Source: Coriobacteriaceae bacterium
Lineage (GTDB): Bacteria; Actinomycetota; Coriobacteriia; Coriobacteriales; Coriobacteriaceae
DNA length: 64,000 nucleotides
Direction of reading: 5' to 3'
Assembly: GCA_015062655.1 (NCBI GenBank)
Contig: SUUG01000018.1
Coordinates: 1 to 64,000 of the forward strand
The notes under the pieces are model-generated. The model worked only from the letters and a program-made list of their open reading frames with translations. It had not been told where the DNA came from and did not search any database. Below, one piece after another: positions 40,400 through 48,479 of this stretch (position 1 is its first letter; the number at the start of each line of letters is the position of its first letter). Both the position numbers and the translations under genes were made by a program.

Positions 40400-41941
40400 A
40401 TGAACGCTGCCGTACAGATCCCGCAAAGCCTCGGCGCCTACGCCGCGCTGCTCGAATCCGACGGGATCCTCGCCGAGGTCCGCGGGGCCGCGCCCGAGAA
40501 GCTTGAGCGCATCACTGCCTCCCTCGCCACCGACGACTCGCGCGAGGCCGCACCCGGTTCCCTCTTCGTCTGCAAGGGCGCCGCCTTCAAGCGTGACCAC
40601 CTCATCGACGCCATCGCGGCCGGGGCGACCGCCTACGTCTCCGAGACCGATTACGACGTGAGCATCCCCCTCCTGCTTGTCACGAACATCCGCCGCGCGC
40701 TCGGGCTCATCGCCGACGCCGCCTGGGGCCACCCCTCCGGCGACCTCGAGGTCTGCGCGTTCACCGGCACCAAGGGCAAGACGACCTGCGCCTACTACCT
40801 CAAGCACCTGCTCGACGCCCGCGCCCGGCGGCTGGGCGGCAAGCCGGCCGGCCTGTTCTCCACCGTCGACTACTTCGACGGCGTGGGCGCCGGGTCCTCC
40901 TCGCTGACCACGCCCGAGTCGTTCCAGCTCGAGCGCCAGCTCGCGAACGCGCGCGGCGCCGGCCTTGAGCACGTGGTCATGGAGGCCTCGAGTCAGGCGC
41001 TCAAATTCGAGCGCACACTCGGCGTCGACTTCGCCGTGGGCGCCTTCATCAACATCGGCGAGGACCACATATCCCCCATCGAGCACCCCACCTTCGAGGA
41101 CTACTTCGCGAGCAAGCTCAAGCTCTTCGCCCAGTCGCGCTGCGCCGTGGTGAACCTCGACATGGACCACGTGGACCGCGTCCTCGAGGCCGCCCGGGCC
41201 TGCCCGCGCACGCTCACCTACGCCCTCGAGGGCCGCCGCGCCGACGTGTTCGCCGAGGATCTCACCCACACCGAGCAGGGCGTCGTCGCACGCGTGCGCA
41301 CACCGGCCTTCACACGCGACATCGAGATCGCCACCCCCGTGGCGTTCAACGTGTCGAACGCGCTCGCCACGATCGCCTGCGCGCTCGCCCTCGGCGTCGA
41401 GGAGGAGGACATCGTCAACGGCTTTCGCGACGTGCGGGTGCCCGGGCGCATGGAGCTCTACCCCGCGCCGAGCGGGCGCGTCCTCGGCGTCGTGGACTAT
41501 GCGCACAACGGCATGAGCCTCACGACCCTCCTCACCGACTTGCGCGCGAACTACCCCGACCGCGAGCTCGCCGTGGTCTTCGGGGCGACCGGCGGCAAGG
41601 GGATCGATCGGCGCGAGACCATGGGCGAGGCCGCGGGACGGCTGGCCGACCGCATCGTCATCACCGAGGACGACCCCGGCCCTGAGGACCCCTCGGACAT
41701 CGCCCACGCCATCGCGCAGGCCGTCGAGCGCGTGGGCAACGTTCCCCACCAGGTGATCCTCGACCGCGTGGAGGCCATCCGCACCTGCGTGCGCGAGACC
41801 GAGCGGCCGGCCCTCGTGATCGTGACCGGGAAGGGCAGCGATGCGTACATGCTGAGAAACGGCGTGCACGAGCCCTACGTGCCCGACGGCGTCACGCTCG
41901 AGCGGGCGCTCGAGGAGTTCGAGGGGGCCGAGCGGGCCTAG
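40400..41941 (+). CDS. murE: UDP-N-acetylmuramyl-tripeptide synthetase (MurE-type Mur ligase)
   Basis: A 513-residue ligase adding the third residue to the peptidoglycan stem peptide. The ATP loop is FTGTKGKTTCAYYLKHLLD. TTPESFQLERQL and VMEASSQALKFER bind the UMAG substrate, and VDYAHNGMSL starts the C-terminal domain. The specificity loop reads EDDPGPEDP and lacks the Arg of the DNPR loop seen in meso-DAP enzymes, suggesting Lys, Orn or another residue. The ATG at 40400 has AGGGGGG upstream. It is isolated from other mur genes, so a paralogue elsewhere is possible. Confidence 0.92.
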   Translation: MNAAVQIPQSLGAYAALLESDGILAEVRGAAPEKLERITASLATDDSREAAPGSLFVCKGAAFKRDHLIDAIAAGATAYVSETDYDVSIPLLLVTNIRRALGLIADAAWGHPSGDLEVCAFTGTKGKTTCAYYLKHLLDARARRLGGKPAGLFSTVDYFDGVGAGSSSLTTPESFQLERQLANARGAGLEHVVMEASSQALKFERTLGVDFAVGAFINIGEDHISPIEHPTFEDYFASKLKLFAQSRCAVVNLDMDHVDRVLEAARACPRTLTYALEGRRADVFAEDLTHTEQGVVARVRTPAFTRDIEIATPVAFNVSNALATIACALALGVEEEDIVNGFRDVRVPGRMELYPAPSGRVLGVVDYAHNGMSLTTLLTDLRANYPDRELAVVFGATGGKGIDRRETMGEAAGRLADRIVITEDDPGPEDPSDIAHAIAQAVERVGNVPHQVILDRVEAIRTCVRETERPALVIVTGKGSDAYMLRNGVHEPYVPDGVTLERALEEFEGAERA

Positions 41942-42137
41942 CGGCGGGATCGAGCGATCCTAGCGGCGGCGAGCGCATCGAGCGTCGAATCGAGCGCCAG
42001 TCCTGGTGACGGACCGTGCGAGCCCGGCGCCGGATCGGGCGCCGGCCTCAGCGCCAGCCGCAGCCCCGGCCACAACATCGGCTCCAGCCATAACCCCGGC
42101 CCTGTCGCGGGCCCCGCCGCCGACGCCGGTCCCGCCC

Positions 42138-43370
42138 CTACCGCCGAGCGGCCTGCTCCACATAGGCGGCCGTGAGGTCCGAGCCCCAGACCGTCGTCGA
42201 CGCTTCGCCGGCACCGAGGTCGATCGCGATCTCGATCTCCCCCGCCTCGAACCGGCGGGCGGCCTCGGCCGCGTCGACCGGCAGCGCGACGCCCGCCTCG
42301 CAGACCGGGATCCCCATCATCGACACGGCCGCGCTCTCCTGATCGAAGGCCGCCCCACTCCGGCCGAGCGCGGCCAGGACGGCGCCCGCCTCGCACACGC
42401 GCCCGGCGACCTGCGCCCGCACGAGACTCGAGGTCCCCACGGCGCGCGCGGCGGCGTCGGCGTCCTCATCGCTCACCGCACCGGCGACGCGCACCGTCAG
42501 CAGTTTGGACGCGCCCGCGCCGTCGGCCGCCACCTGGCGGGCGAGCGTCTCGGCGACCTGCCCCACGACGTAGGCGAGCTCCTCGGCCTCCTCGGTGCCG
42601 GGCGCGATCTCGGGCGCATCGGCCCCGGCGGCGCCGCTCGCGAGCATGAGGCTGACACCGCTCACCGCGCGGTCGGGGTCGACGAGGACCTTGGCGAAGG
42701 TGCGCCCGACCACCTCCTCGAAGATGCGCCCGAGCGTGCGGGCGCAGACGGGCGCGTCGGTGGTGAGCAGGGCGAAGGGACCCTCCCCCATGCAAAGGCC
42801 GCCCACGGTGAACGTGCAGCCCGCATAGGCGAGGGTCTTGCTCGCGTAGCTGATCGCGCACTCGCGCGGACGGGCGCCCGGGACAGCGAGGGCCTGAGCG
42901 ATGAGCGGGCCGCCGTCCGGCGACGCCGCGTCGATCAACGCCGGTAGGGTGGTGTCGAACGGCTCGATGTCGAGCGGCTCCCCGATGGCGCCCGCGGAGG
43001 CCACGAGCACCTGGGCCGTCTCGCAGCCGAGGATCTGGGCGGCGATCTCCACGGTCTCGCGCGCGCAGGCGAGCCCCTGCTCCCCGGTGGCCGCGTTCGC
43101 GCTCACGCCGTTCATGACGACGGCGCGCGCCGTACCGTCCCCTGCCGCGAGATTCGCCCGGCTCACGCGCACGGGTGCGGCGTCGAAGGCGCTCTTGGTG
43201 AAGACCGCGGACACGGGAGCCGCCTCGTCGACGAGCAGGATCGCGAGGTCAGACGCGGTGGAACCCGGGCGAATCCCCGCGGGCAGGGCGGCGGCCCTGA
43301 AGCCGGCCGGCGAGGTCACTCCCCCGCCGTCGATGGGGCGAAGCGCGTTGTCGAACTGATCCATATCCAT
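42138..43370 (-). CDS. ArgJ-family protein lacking the autocleavage signature
   Basis: A 410-residue homologue of bifunctional ornithine acetyltransferase/N-acetylglutamate synthase. GVTSPAGFRAAALPAGI and MNGVSANAATGEQGL align with the family. At the oxyanion site the usual STGVIG reads SAGAIG. The KGxGM...ATML segment, where ArgJ cleaves before its nucleophilic Thr, is replaced by a shorter MGEGPFALLTTDA. The Ala-Thr scissile pair is therefore not visible. No other arg gene is nearby. The start at 43370 follows GGGAG. It is probably catalytically altered; retained length and reading frame argue against simple decay. Confidence 0.75.
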   Translation of the reverse strand: MDMDQFDNALRPIDGGGVTSPAGFRAAALPAGIRPGSTASDLAILLVDEAAPVSAVFTKSAFDAAPVRVSRANLAAGDGTARAVVMNGVSANAATGEQGLACARETVEIAAQILGCETAQVLVASAGAIGEPLDIEPFDTTLPALIDAASPDGGPLIAQALAVPGARPRECAISYASKTLAYAGCTFTVGGLCMGEGPFALLTTDAPVCARTLGRIFEEVVGRTFAKVLVDPDRAVSGVSLMLASGAAGADAPEIAPGTEEAEELAYVVGQVAETLARQVAADGAGASKLLTVRVAGAVSDEDADAAARAVGTSSLVRAQVAGRVCEAGAVLAALGRSGAAFDQESAAVSMMGIPVCEAGVALPVDAAEAARRFEAGEIEIAIDLGAGEASTTVWGSDLTAAYVEQAARR

Positions 43371-43552
43371 GAAACGGGGCTCCCTCGTCGCAGTCGTGTG
43401 TCCGCTCCCAGTGTAGCGGGATGCGGGGGCGAATCGATGCAGATCGAACAGTACCACGGGCGGCGGCGGGCTGCACGGGACGCCCGGGCGTCGGCGGGCG
43501 GCGGGCGGCGGCGCGGCCCGGCACGCCAGCCCGCTCCGTCCCGCCCCACAAC

Positions 43553-43582
43553 AAAAACGCCCCAGCTCCAAGAGCCGGGGCG
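43553..43582 (-). terminator. Terminator of the alcohol dehydrogenase gene
   Basis: On the minus strand CGCCCC pairs with GGGGCG with internal GGCTC/GAGCT pairing, followed by five T residues, 26 nt after the stop. Confidence 0.88.
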
Positions 43583-43607
43583 CCGAGAACCTAATCGTTC
43601 GCGGAGA

Positions 43608-44822
43608 TTAGAAGTCCACGTCCTGGTCGTTGTAGACGCACTCGAGGAGCTTCTCCATCTCCTCCTGCGTGGGCGTGCGCGGGTTGCTGCCGGTGCAGGC
43701 ATCGGCGATGGCGTTGGCCGCGACATCGGCCTTCTTCGACACGAACTCGTCGTAGTCGATGACGGACTCGTCGGCCTTCACGCCGCCGGCACCGTAGTTC
43801 TTGATGCCCTGCGGGATGTTGAGGGCATCGTTGAGCTCGCGGATCTTCTGCACGAGCGCGGCAACGAGCTCCTCATCCGTCTCGCCGGCGAGGTGCAGGA
43901 CCTCGCGCGCGATGTAGGCGTAGCGGGAGCGGGCGCGCTCGTCCTTGGCGTTGAACTGGATGACCTTGCCGAGGTACATGGCGTTCGCGCAGCCGTGGAT
44001 GATGTGGTCGCCGGAGAAGGCGGCGCCGGTCTTGTGCGCCATGGAGTGCACGATGCCGAGCAGGCCCGAGGAGAACGCGATGCCGGCGATGCACTGGGCC
44101 TCGTGCATGTGGACGCGGGCCTCGTGGTCGCCCTCGTAGGACTTCGGCAGCCACTCGACGATCTCGCGGATCGCGTGCAGCGCGTTGGCATCGGTGAACA
44201 TGGAGGCGGCGGTGGAGACGTAGGCCTCGATGGCGTGGGTCAGCGCGTCCATGCCGGTGTGGGCGCAGAGCTTCTGCGGCATGGTGTAGGTGAGCTCGGG
44301 GTCGACGATCGCCACGTCAGGGGTGATGTTGAAGTCGGCGAGCGGGTACTTGATGCCGCGCTCGTAGTCGGTGATGACGGAGAAGGCCGTGACCTCGGTG
44401 GCCGTGCCGGAGGTGGAGGCGACGGCGCAGAACTTGGCCTTCTGACGGAGCTCCGGGAAGCTGAACGGGACGACGGCCTGCTCGAAGGTCTCATCGGGAT
44501 ACTCGTAGAAGAGCCACATGGCCTTCGCCGCGTCGATCGGCGAGCCGCCGCCGAGGCCGATGATCCAGTCGGGCTGGAAGGCCTCCATGGCCTTGGCGCC
44601 GCGCATCACGGTCTCGACCGAGGGGTCGGACTCGACGCCCTCGAAGATCTCGACGGCGAAGCCGGCCTCCTTGAGATCGGCCTCGATGTCCTGCAGGAAG
44701 CCGCCTCGGCGCATGGAGCCGCCGCCGGTGACGATCATGGCGCGCTCGCCCTTCAGCTTCTTGACCTCGTGACGCGCCCCCTCACCGAAGTACAGGTCGC
44801 GCGGGTTGGTGAACTGTCCCAT
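43608..44822 (-). CDS. Iron-containing (group III) alcohol dehydrogenase
   Basis: A 404-residue NAD(P)-dependent dehydrogenase similar to butanol dehydrogenases. IIGLGGGSPIDAAKAMW binds the dinucleotide. The metal ligands lie in GMDALTHAIEAY (Asp and His), HSMAHKTGA and HGCANAMYL. The ATG at 44822 has GGAGGG upstream. It is monocistronic with its own terminator and a structured leader. A fermentative role in alcohol or aldehyde turnover is likely. Confidence 0.93.
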   Translation of the reverse strand: MGQFTNPRDLYFGEGARHEVKKLKGERAMIVTGGGSMRRGGFLQDIEADLKEAGFAVEIFEGVESDPSVETVMRGAKAMEAFQPDWIIGLGGGSPIDAAKAMWLFYEYPDETFEQAVVPFSFPELRQKAKFCAVASTSGTATEVTAFSVITDYERGIKYPLADFNITPDVAIVDPELTYTMPQKLCAHTGMDALTHAIEAYVSTAASMFTDANALHAIREIVEWLPKSYEGDHEARVHMHEAQCIAGIAFSSGLLGIVHSMAHKTGAAFSGDHIIHGCANAMYLGKVIQFNAKDERARSRYAYIAREVLHLAGETDEELVAALVQKIRELNDALNIPQGIKNYGAGGVKADESVIDYDEFVSKKADVAANAIADACTGSNPRTPTQEEMEKLLECVYNDQDVDF

Positions 44823-44857
44823 ATGGGTTCCCTCCACTCCAGGGGCATGCGCCCCCC

Positions 44858-44889
44858 AACAAAACGACGGGGCACCGATTCGGCCCCGT
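44858..44889 (-). promoter_or_regulatory. Terminator-like hairpin in the dehydrogenase leader (possible attenuator)
   Basis: On the minus strand ACGGGGC and GCCCCGT pair with an inner CCGA/TCGG stem and are followed by CGTTTTGTT, 36 nt before the start codon. With the promoter at 44947-44955, this sits inside the 5' leader. No known riboswitch consensus is recognised. Confidence 0.5.
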
Positions 44890-44946
44890 GATGACCATGG
44901 CTGGGCGCCGGGCGGCGCCCCGGCGGCGTTTCGCGGTTTAACAGAA

Positions 44947-44955
44947 ATTGTAGCA
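44947..44955 (-). promoter_or_regulatory. Extended -10 promoter of the alcohol dehydrogenase
   Basis: TGCTACAAT on the minus strand gives an extended -10, with a predicted transcript start near 44940 and a leader of about 117 nt. Confidence 0.5.
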
Positions 44956-45189
44956 CCGGGCACGGACGCAGGCTTCTTAAATAGCTCGGGCGAGCGCATT
45001 TTATCCGGATGCAGGTGGTTCGGCACCGGTGCTTTTGCCGGATGCGGAGCAGGGCGCGAGCGATGGTGGGGCGCGGGGCGCCGCGGGGCGCGGCCTCATG
45101 CCGGGAGTAAGCGGGCGGGGCGGCGTCCTCTTGCGTAGACCGGCATTCGACTACCATATGGGCGTTGGATTTCATCGAATGGAGGACCT

Positions 45190-45585
45190 GTGAAGCGAGG
45201 AGACCGCGCCGTGCTCGCCGCGGCGGCTGCCATCATCGCGGCGGCCGTGCTGTGGATCGCCTTGGGGAGCGGCGGCGGGGGCGACGGCGACCGCGTGGTC
45301 GTGACGCAATCGAGGGGCGGGTTCTATCAGGTGAACCGGCTCTCCGATGATGTCGAGTTCACTGTGGAGACGCCGGGGACCGGGGCCGGGGCGGACGCTC
45401 ATGGCGGCAAGAACGTGGTGCGGGTGCACGGCGGTGAGGTCGAGGTCATCGAGGCGAACTGCGAGAACCAGGTCTGCGTGGAGCACGCGCCCATCTCTGC
45501 GGCCGGGGAGCAGATCGTCTGCCTGCCGCACGGCGTCGTGGTGCAGGTGGCCGAGCGCGCCGAGGACATCGCCCGGCTGAGCTAG
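45190..45585 (+). CDS. NusG domain II-containing exported protein
   Basis: A 131-residue protein with an N-terminal membrane span or signal (residues about 7-26), a Gly/Asp linker and a NusG_II domain. The domain pattern is VVRVHGGEVEVIEANCENQVC, then GEQIVCLPHGVVVQV, with three conserved cysteines. Such proteins are common in clostridia and coriobacteria, often near electron-transfer or FMN-dependent genes, but their role is unsettled. A GTG start with GGAGG upstream is used. Confidence 0.85.
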   Translation: MKRGDRAVLAAAAAIIAAAVLWIALGSGGGGDGDRVVVTQSRGGFYQVNRLSDDVEFTVETPGTGAGADAHGGKNVVRVHGGEVEVIEANCENQVCVEHAPISAAGEQIVCLPHGVVVQVAERAEDIARLS

Positions 45586-45696
45586 GCGGCGGGCCACGCG
45601 GGCGGCGCGGGCCACGCGCCTGGATGCCGCACGCTCAACGTCCGCTCCCGGATACCGCGCACCCGGATGCCGAGCGGCCAGACGCCGCGCGCCCAG

Positions 45697-45791
45697 ATGC
45701 CGAGCGTTCGCAATCCGGCCTTTTCGCCATGAAAAACGCCGAGTTACGAACGCTCGGCATCCCCTGCGACTTGTGTCCGCGCGTCGGGGTA
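45697..45791. repeat. Family C copy 2, left member of a 95-bp direct repeat
   Basis: Palindrome arms ATGCCGAGCGTTCG (45697-45710) and complement (45747-45760) are followed by 31 bp of shared flank. The whole 95 bp matches 48322-48416 with one mismatch (45776 versus 48401). Immediately after, this copy reads TACAGC where the right copy has TATAGT. Confidence 0.95.
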
Positions 45792-45815
45792 CAGCCTGAC
45801 TTTTGCAGCTGAAAT

Positions 45816-45851
45816 GGGCGGTTCTCCCCCGTCTAGCAGGGAGAACCGCCC
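45816..45851. terminator. Bidirectional-looking hairpin at the transposase 3' side
   Basis: GGGCGGTTCTCCC (45816-45828) pairs with GGGAGAACCGCCC (45839-45851), with GTTT on the plus side and ATTTC on the minus side. T-tracts are weak, so it may be a terminator or an insertion-sequence end structure. Confidence 0.55.
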
Positions 45852-45884
45852 GTTTGCGCATGACGTTTCCCGTCGTGGCACGCC

Positions 45885-46584
45885 TCAGGTCCTCGGCTTC
45901 CTCACGGACGCCATGATGTCCCGCACGCGCCCCCTGGAGGCGATCCTGCGGGTCAGGTCGACGCCGACGGCGTCGCCGAGCGCGTCGGTGAGGTCCGTGC
46001 GGTAGTCGAACAGCCAGCTGCTCGCGTCGAGGCGGTGGCCCACCACGTTCGAGAGCGCCTCCTGGACCGCCCCCGCCGATGGCCTCAAGCCGGCCGGTCG
46101 CCCGCTCGGCGCGGCTGCGCTCGGCGTACCTCTCGGACCAGAAGGCGACCTGCTTGACGGGCACCATCACCCGGTGCCTGCGGCCGTCCTCCCCGGTGAC
46201 ATAGATCGCCCTCTCGCCGACCCGGGACTTCACCCTCCAGGTGCCGGCCGCGTTGGCGGCGTAGCCCTCGTCCGAGAGCACCCAGGACTTGAGCTCCCGG
46301 TCGGAGCCGCGCACCGACCGGGAGAACACGTAGCCGTTGCCGTCCAGGACGCAGCGGGCGATGTTGGCCGAGGCGTTGGGGCCCTTGTCGACGACGACCA
46401 CCACCCGCCCCGGCGAGTCCGGCCCGAACCGCACGCCGACGGCGTCCATCGCCGGGACGAGCGTCGCGACGTCCGGCACGTTGCCGGGGGACAGCGCGTA
46501 GTCGAGCGGTATCCCGTCTGCGTCCAGGAACAGCCCCATCTGCACGATCGGGCTCCTGCGGTTCTCCTTGGAGACGCCCCTCAT
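45885..46584 (-). pseudogene. IS1634-family transposase remnant
   Basis: The upstream part (46085-46584) encodes the catalytic-core stretch GVSKENRRSPIVQMGLFLDADGIPLDYALSPGN, then VVVVDKGPNASANIARC and VKQVAFWSERYAERSRAERA, typical of IS1634 transposases. At about 46085 the frame breaks and resumes with the C-terminal segment ASSWLFDYRTDLTDALGDAVGVDLTRR (45885-46088). Both the N-terminus and about 200 internal residues are missing. No intact terminal inverted repeats are recognised. This is a dead element with an internal deletion. Confidence 0.82.
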
Positions 46585-46676
46585 CCATGGGACTGTCTGA
46601 GATTGTCAAACGCCCAGGCGATAAGCTTTCACCAGAATTCATCTCATACCGAATCTTTATTTGTGATATTTTTAAG

Positions 46677-46696
46677 AAGTAAGCATTAGCTTACTT
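46677..46696. promoter_or_regulatory. Perfect 8-bp-arm palindrome before the secreted-protein gene
   Basis: AAGTAAGC-ATTA-GCTTACTT ends 5 bp before the AGGGAG ribosome binding site. It could be an operator or an mRNA hairpin that gates translation. Confidence 0.6.
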
Positions 46697-46710
46697 TTGA
46701 AGGGAGAGCC

Positions 46711-47388
46711 ATGTCAGTTCGTTCATCAAGGGCAATGTCAGCGGTGCTTGCAGCAGCATTGATTACATCGAGCTTCACGCCGATAACGTCGGCCTTCGCA
46801 AGCGCCGAAGCATCGGAAATCACGAATCGGCCGATTGACTCAGCCGAGAAAACAGAAGACGGCGTCCCAGATGAAAGCCATATCATCGTTGACAACGGAG
46901 ATGGATCTTCCTCTCTCATCACGATGGAAGAGACCGAAACAACACGAAGCGTTCTCATCGAAAACCAAAACACTGGAGAAAAAGACTCGTTTGTCCTCGA
47001 TAAAACTTCTAACCTGCTTTACTCAACCCGCACGGGCAAAACGATTGATGCAGCGCAGATTGAAAAAGCTCCAGGAATATCCACGCGCAGCAGCAAATCA
47101 ACCAATACCGTCTACAAATTCTCTTGGAAACAGATCAAAGATGCTGTAGGGTCCGGAGCAACCGCCGGAAACATAGTAGGCGGAATTCTCGCTCTCACGG
47201 GAGCCGGCTCCGCCGCAGGAGGGGTTACCAGCGTCGTCAGCTCAATTATCGCGGGCATCAGCGGCTTCATCCCGTCAGACACAAGGCACGGGATAACAGC
47301 AACGATCACAACGACGAAATGGTATCGGAACGGAAAGAATGTCCCATACCGCACAACAAAAACCCTGACCGGAGTTTGGGTTTACTGA
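46711..47388 (+). CDS. Secreted protein with Gly-rich hydrophobic C-terminal segment (bacteriocin-like)
   Basis: A 225-residue preprotein with a signal peptide (residues 1 to about 31, ending SAFA). It has a polar, acidic middle (SHIIVDNGDGSSSLITMEETE). A C-terminal segment from about 135 reads YKFSWKQIKDAVGSG, then a Gly/Ala/Ile-rich stretch (NIVGGILALTGAGSAAGGV), a basic patch and TKTLTGVWVY. This layout resembles precursors of secreted antimicrobial peptides such as the geobacillin-26 group. Homology is an inference. GC content is visibly lower than in neighbours. It is coupled to a small membrane protein 12 nt downstream and followed by a terminator. Confidence 0.65.
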   Translation: MSVRSSRAMSAVLAAALITSSFTPITSAFASAEASEITNRPIDSAEKTEDGVPDESHIIVDNGDGSSSLITMEETETTRSVLIENQNTGEKDSFVLDKTSNLLYSTRTGKTIDAAQIEKAPGISTRSSKSTNTVYKFSWKQIKDAVGSGATAGNIVGGILALTGAGSAAGGVTSVVSSIIAGISGFIPSDTRHGITATITTTKWYRNGKNVPYRTTKTLTGVWVY

Positions 47389-47400
47389 TCGAAGGAAATC

Positions 47401-47649
47401 ATGAAGAAGTCGTTAATCTCCATAGTCGCCATCCTCATGATTACCAGAGGAATATTGGGGCTTTTCCGCATGGGCGGCCCAATCCCTTTGTTCATCGGAA
47501 TCATCACGGGATTCTTACTCGCTATGTGGGGCGCTCTCGATATCCGTGCTTGCGTCGAAAAGAGACAATCAAAGCTCATAGCTGCCCTGGCGCTTGTGGG
47601 TGGGATCATGCTTTCAGTCGGTTCCGTATATGAGATTATTTCGTTGTGA
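47401..47649 (+). CDS. Small membrane protein, possible immunity partner
   Basis: An 82-residue protein with two to three hydrophobic spans (residues about 5-20, 27-48 and 60-80) and a basic KKS start. AAGGA precedes the ATG, 12 nt after the secreted-protein stop. Size, topology and position fit a self-immunity protein for an antimicrobial peptide, but there is no sequence signature to prove it. Confidence 0.6.
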   Translation: MKKSLISIVAILMITRGILGLFRMGGPIPLFIGIITGFLLAMWGALDIRACVEKRQSKLIAALALVGGIMLSVGSVYEIISL

Positions 47650-47662
47650 GAGATGAAATCAT

Positions 47663-47710
47663 CCGGTCGCCCATCTGCTACTTGCAACAGAGGGCGACCG
47701 GAACAGTTTT
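47663..47710 (+). terminator. Terminator of the secreted-protein/membrane-protein pair
   Basis: CCGGTCGCCC (47663-47672) pairs with GGGCGACCGG (47692-47701), followed by AACAGTTTT. Confidence 0.8.
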
Positions 47711-47765
47711 ATGCTACGGGAAGCTGACTAACCAATCATCGACTGAGAATAATAACCCGATTTGA

Positions 47766-47951
47766 ACGAGCCGAAGGAAGGGTTGTTATACGGATTGGAG
47801 CTTTGACGAAATTAGAAGCTTTATCCCAAAATCGATTCCCCTCCCATACTCTAGAGGAAAAGTCACCGCAATTGGAGGCTATGAGCTCGTCTTCGTTACT
47901 TTCGTCGCAACGCTTCCCCTTAGCGAGCAAGATAGCCAAGACGAGCAATGA
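47766..47951 (+). pseudogene. Possible 3' remnant of a gene overlapping the next start
   Basis: An open frame with no ATG runs from 47766 to a TGA at 47949-47951. It ends with protein-like sequence (AIGGYELVFVTFVATLPLSEQ) and its stop overlaps the next ATG (ATGA). This arrangement suggests a formerly coupled upstream gene that has lost its 5' part. No family is recognised. Confidence 0.35.
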
Positions 47952-48289
47952 GTCCTGAAGTTCTAAAATCGTCCTTCGATGGCATGGTCCCAGGAGTTTG
48001 TTTCCTAGTTGTCGGGGCATGGATGGTGAAGACGGGCAATCCCGGCTTGATTCACAGTTACCATATTGCCCAGATTCCGAGGAACAGGATTCCTTTTGTT
48101 GCCAAATTGATTGGGTTCGGACTAGCGTTGGCGGGGCTCGGCCTCGCCTCCGCAGGCATCATAGCATTCGTGTTCGAAATCCCAATGTCGGCAACAGGTG
48201 CTTTTGCCTTGCCGCTCGTCTTGATCCTTGCCGGCATTGGTTTCTCCTTGCTTACGGTCATAGTGTTCACATTTCGACCATGGTCGTAA
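47948..48289 (+). CDS. Small membrane protein, DUF3784-like
   Basis: A 113-residue protein with three hydrophobic spans. SSFDGMVPGVCFLVVGAWMVKTGN followed by LIHSYHIAQIPRNRIPFVAKLIGFGLALAG has the layout of DUF3784-type proteins, whose function is unknown. The ATG overlaps the stop of a possible upstream remnant, and its own ribosome binding site is weak. A later ATG at 47984 is an alternative start. Confidence 0.6.
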   Translation: MSPEVLKSSFDGMVPGVCFLVVGAWMVKTGNPGLIHSYHIAQIPRNRIPFVAKLIGFGLALAGLGLASAGIIAFVFEIPMSATGAFALPLVLILAGIGFSLLTVIVFTFRPWS

Positions 48290-48321
48290 TATCTATATTG
48301 AGCCTGCCTGAGAAACCCTCC

Positions 48322-48416
48322 ATGCCGAGCGTTCGCAATCCGGCCTTTTCGCCATGAAAAACGCCGAGTTACGAACGCTCGGCATCCCCTGCGACTTGTG
48401 GCCGCGCGTCGGGGTA
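48322..48416. repeat. Family C copy 3, right member of a 95-bp direct repeat
   Basis: Palindrome arms at 48322-48335 and 48372-48385, plus 31 bp of flank, match 45697-45791 with one mismatch in the same orientation. The two copies bound a 2.6-kb lower-GC accessory segment. Confidence 0.95.
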
Positions 48417-48420
48417 TAGT
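48415..48420 (+). promoter_or_regulatory. Candidate -10 of the TPR gene pair
   Basis: TATAGT lies at the edge of the direct repeat, 60 bp upstream of the GTG start. No strong -35 is seen. The corresponding bases in the left repeat copy are TACAGC. Confidence 0.4.
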
Positions 48421-48479
48421 AGACGGACTCAATGCCCCGGGCACCGCACCCGCGGGCGCGTCGATCGAAAGGAGGCGCC

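Noticed and set aside
41942-42137. A Pro/Ala-rich frame between murE and the ArgJ-like gene
   Set aside because: It is a compositional artefact of repeated GCC/CCG triplets that runs antisense into the ArgJ-like gene, without a start signal.
45172-45884. Extension of the transposase frame down to 45172
   Set aside because: After about 46085 this frame becomes low-complexity and runs antisense through the NusG-II gene. The real transposase C-terminus is in another frame.
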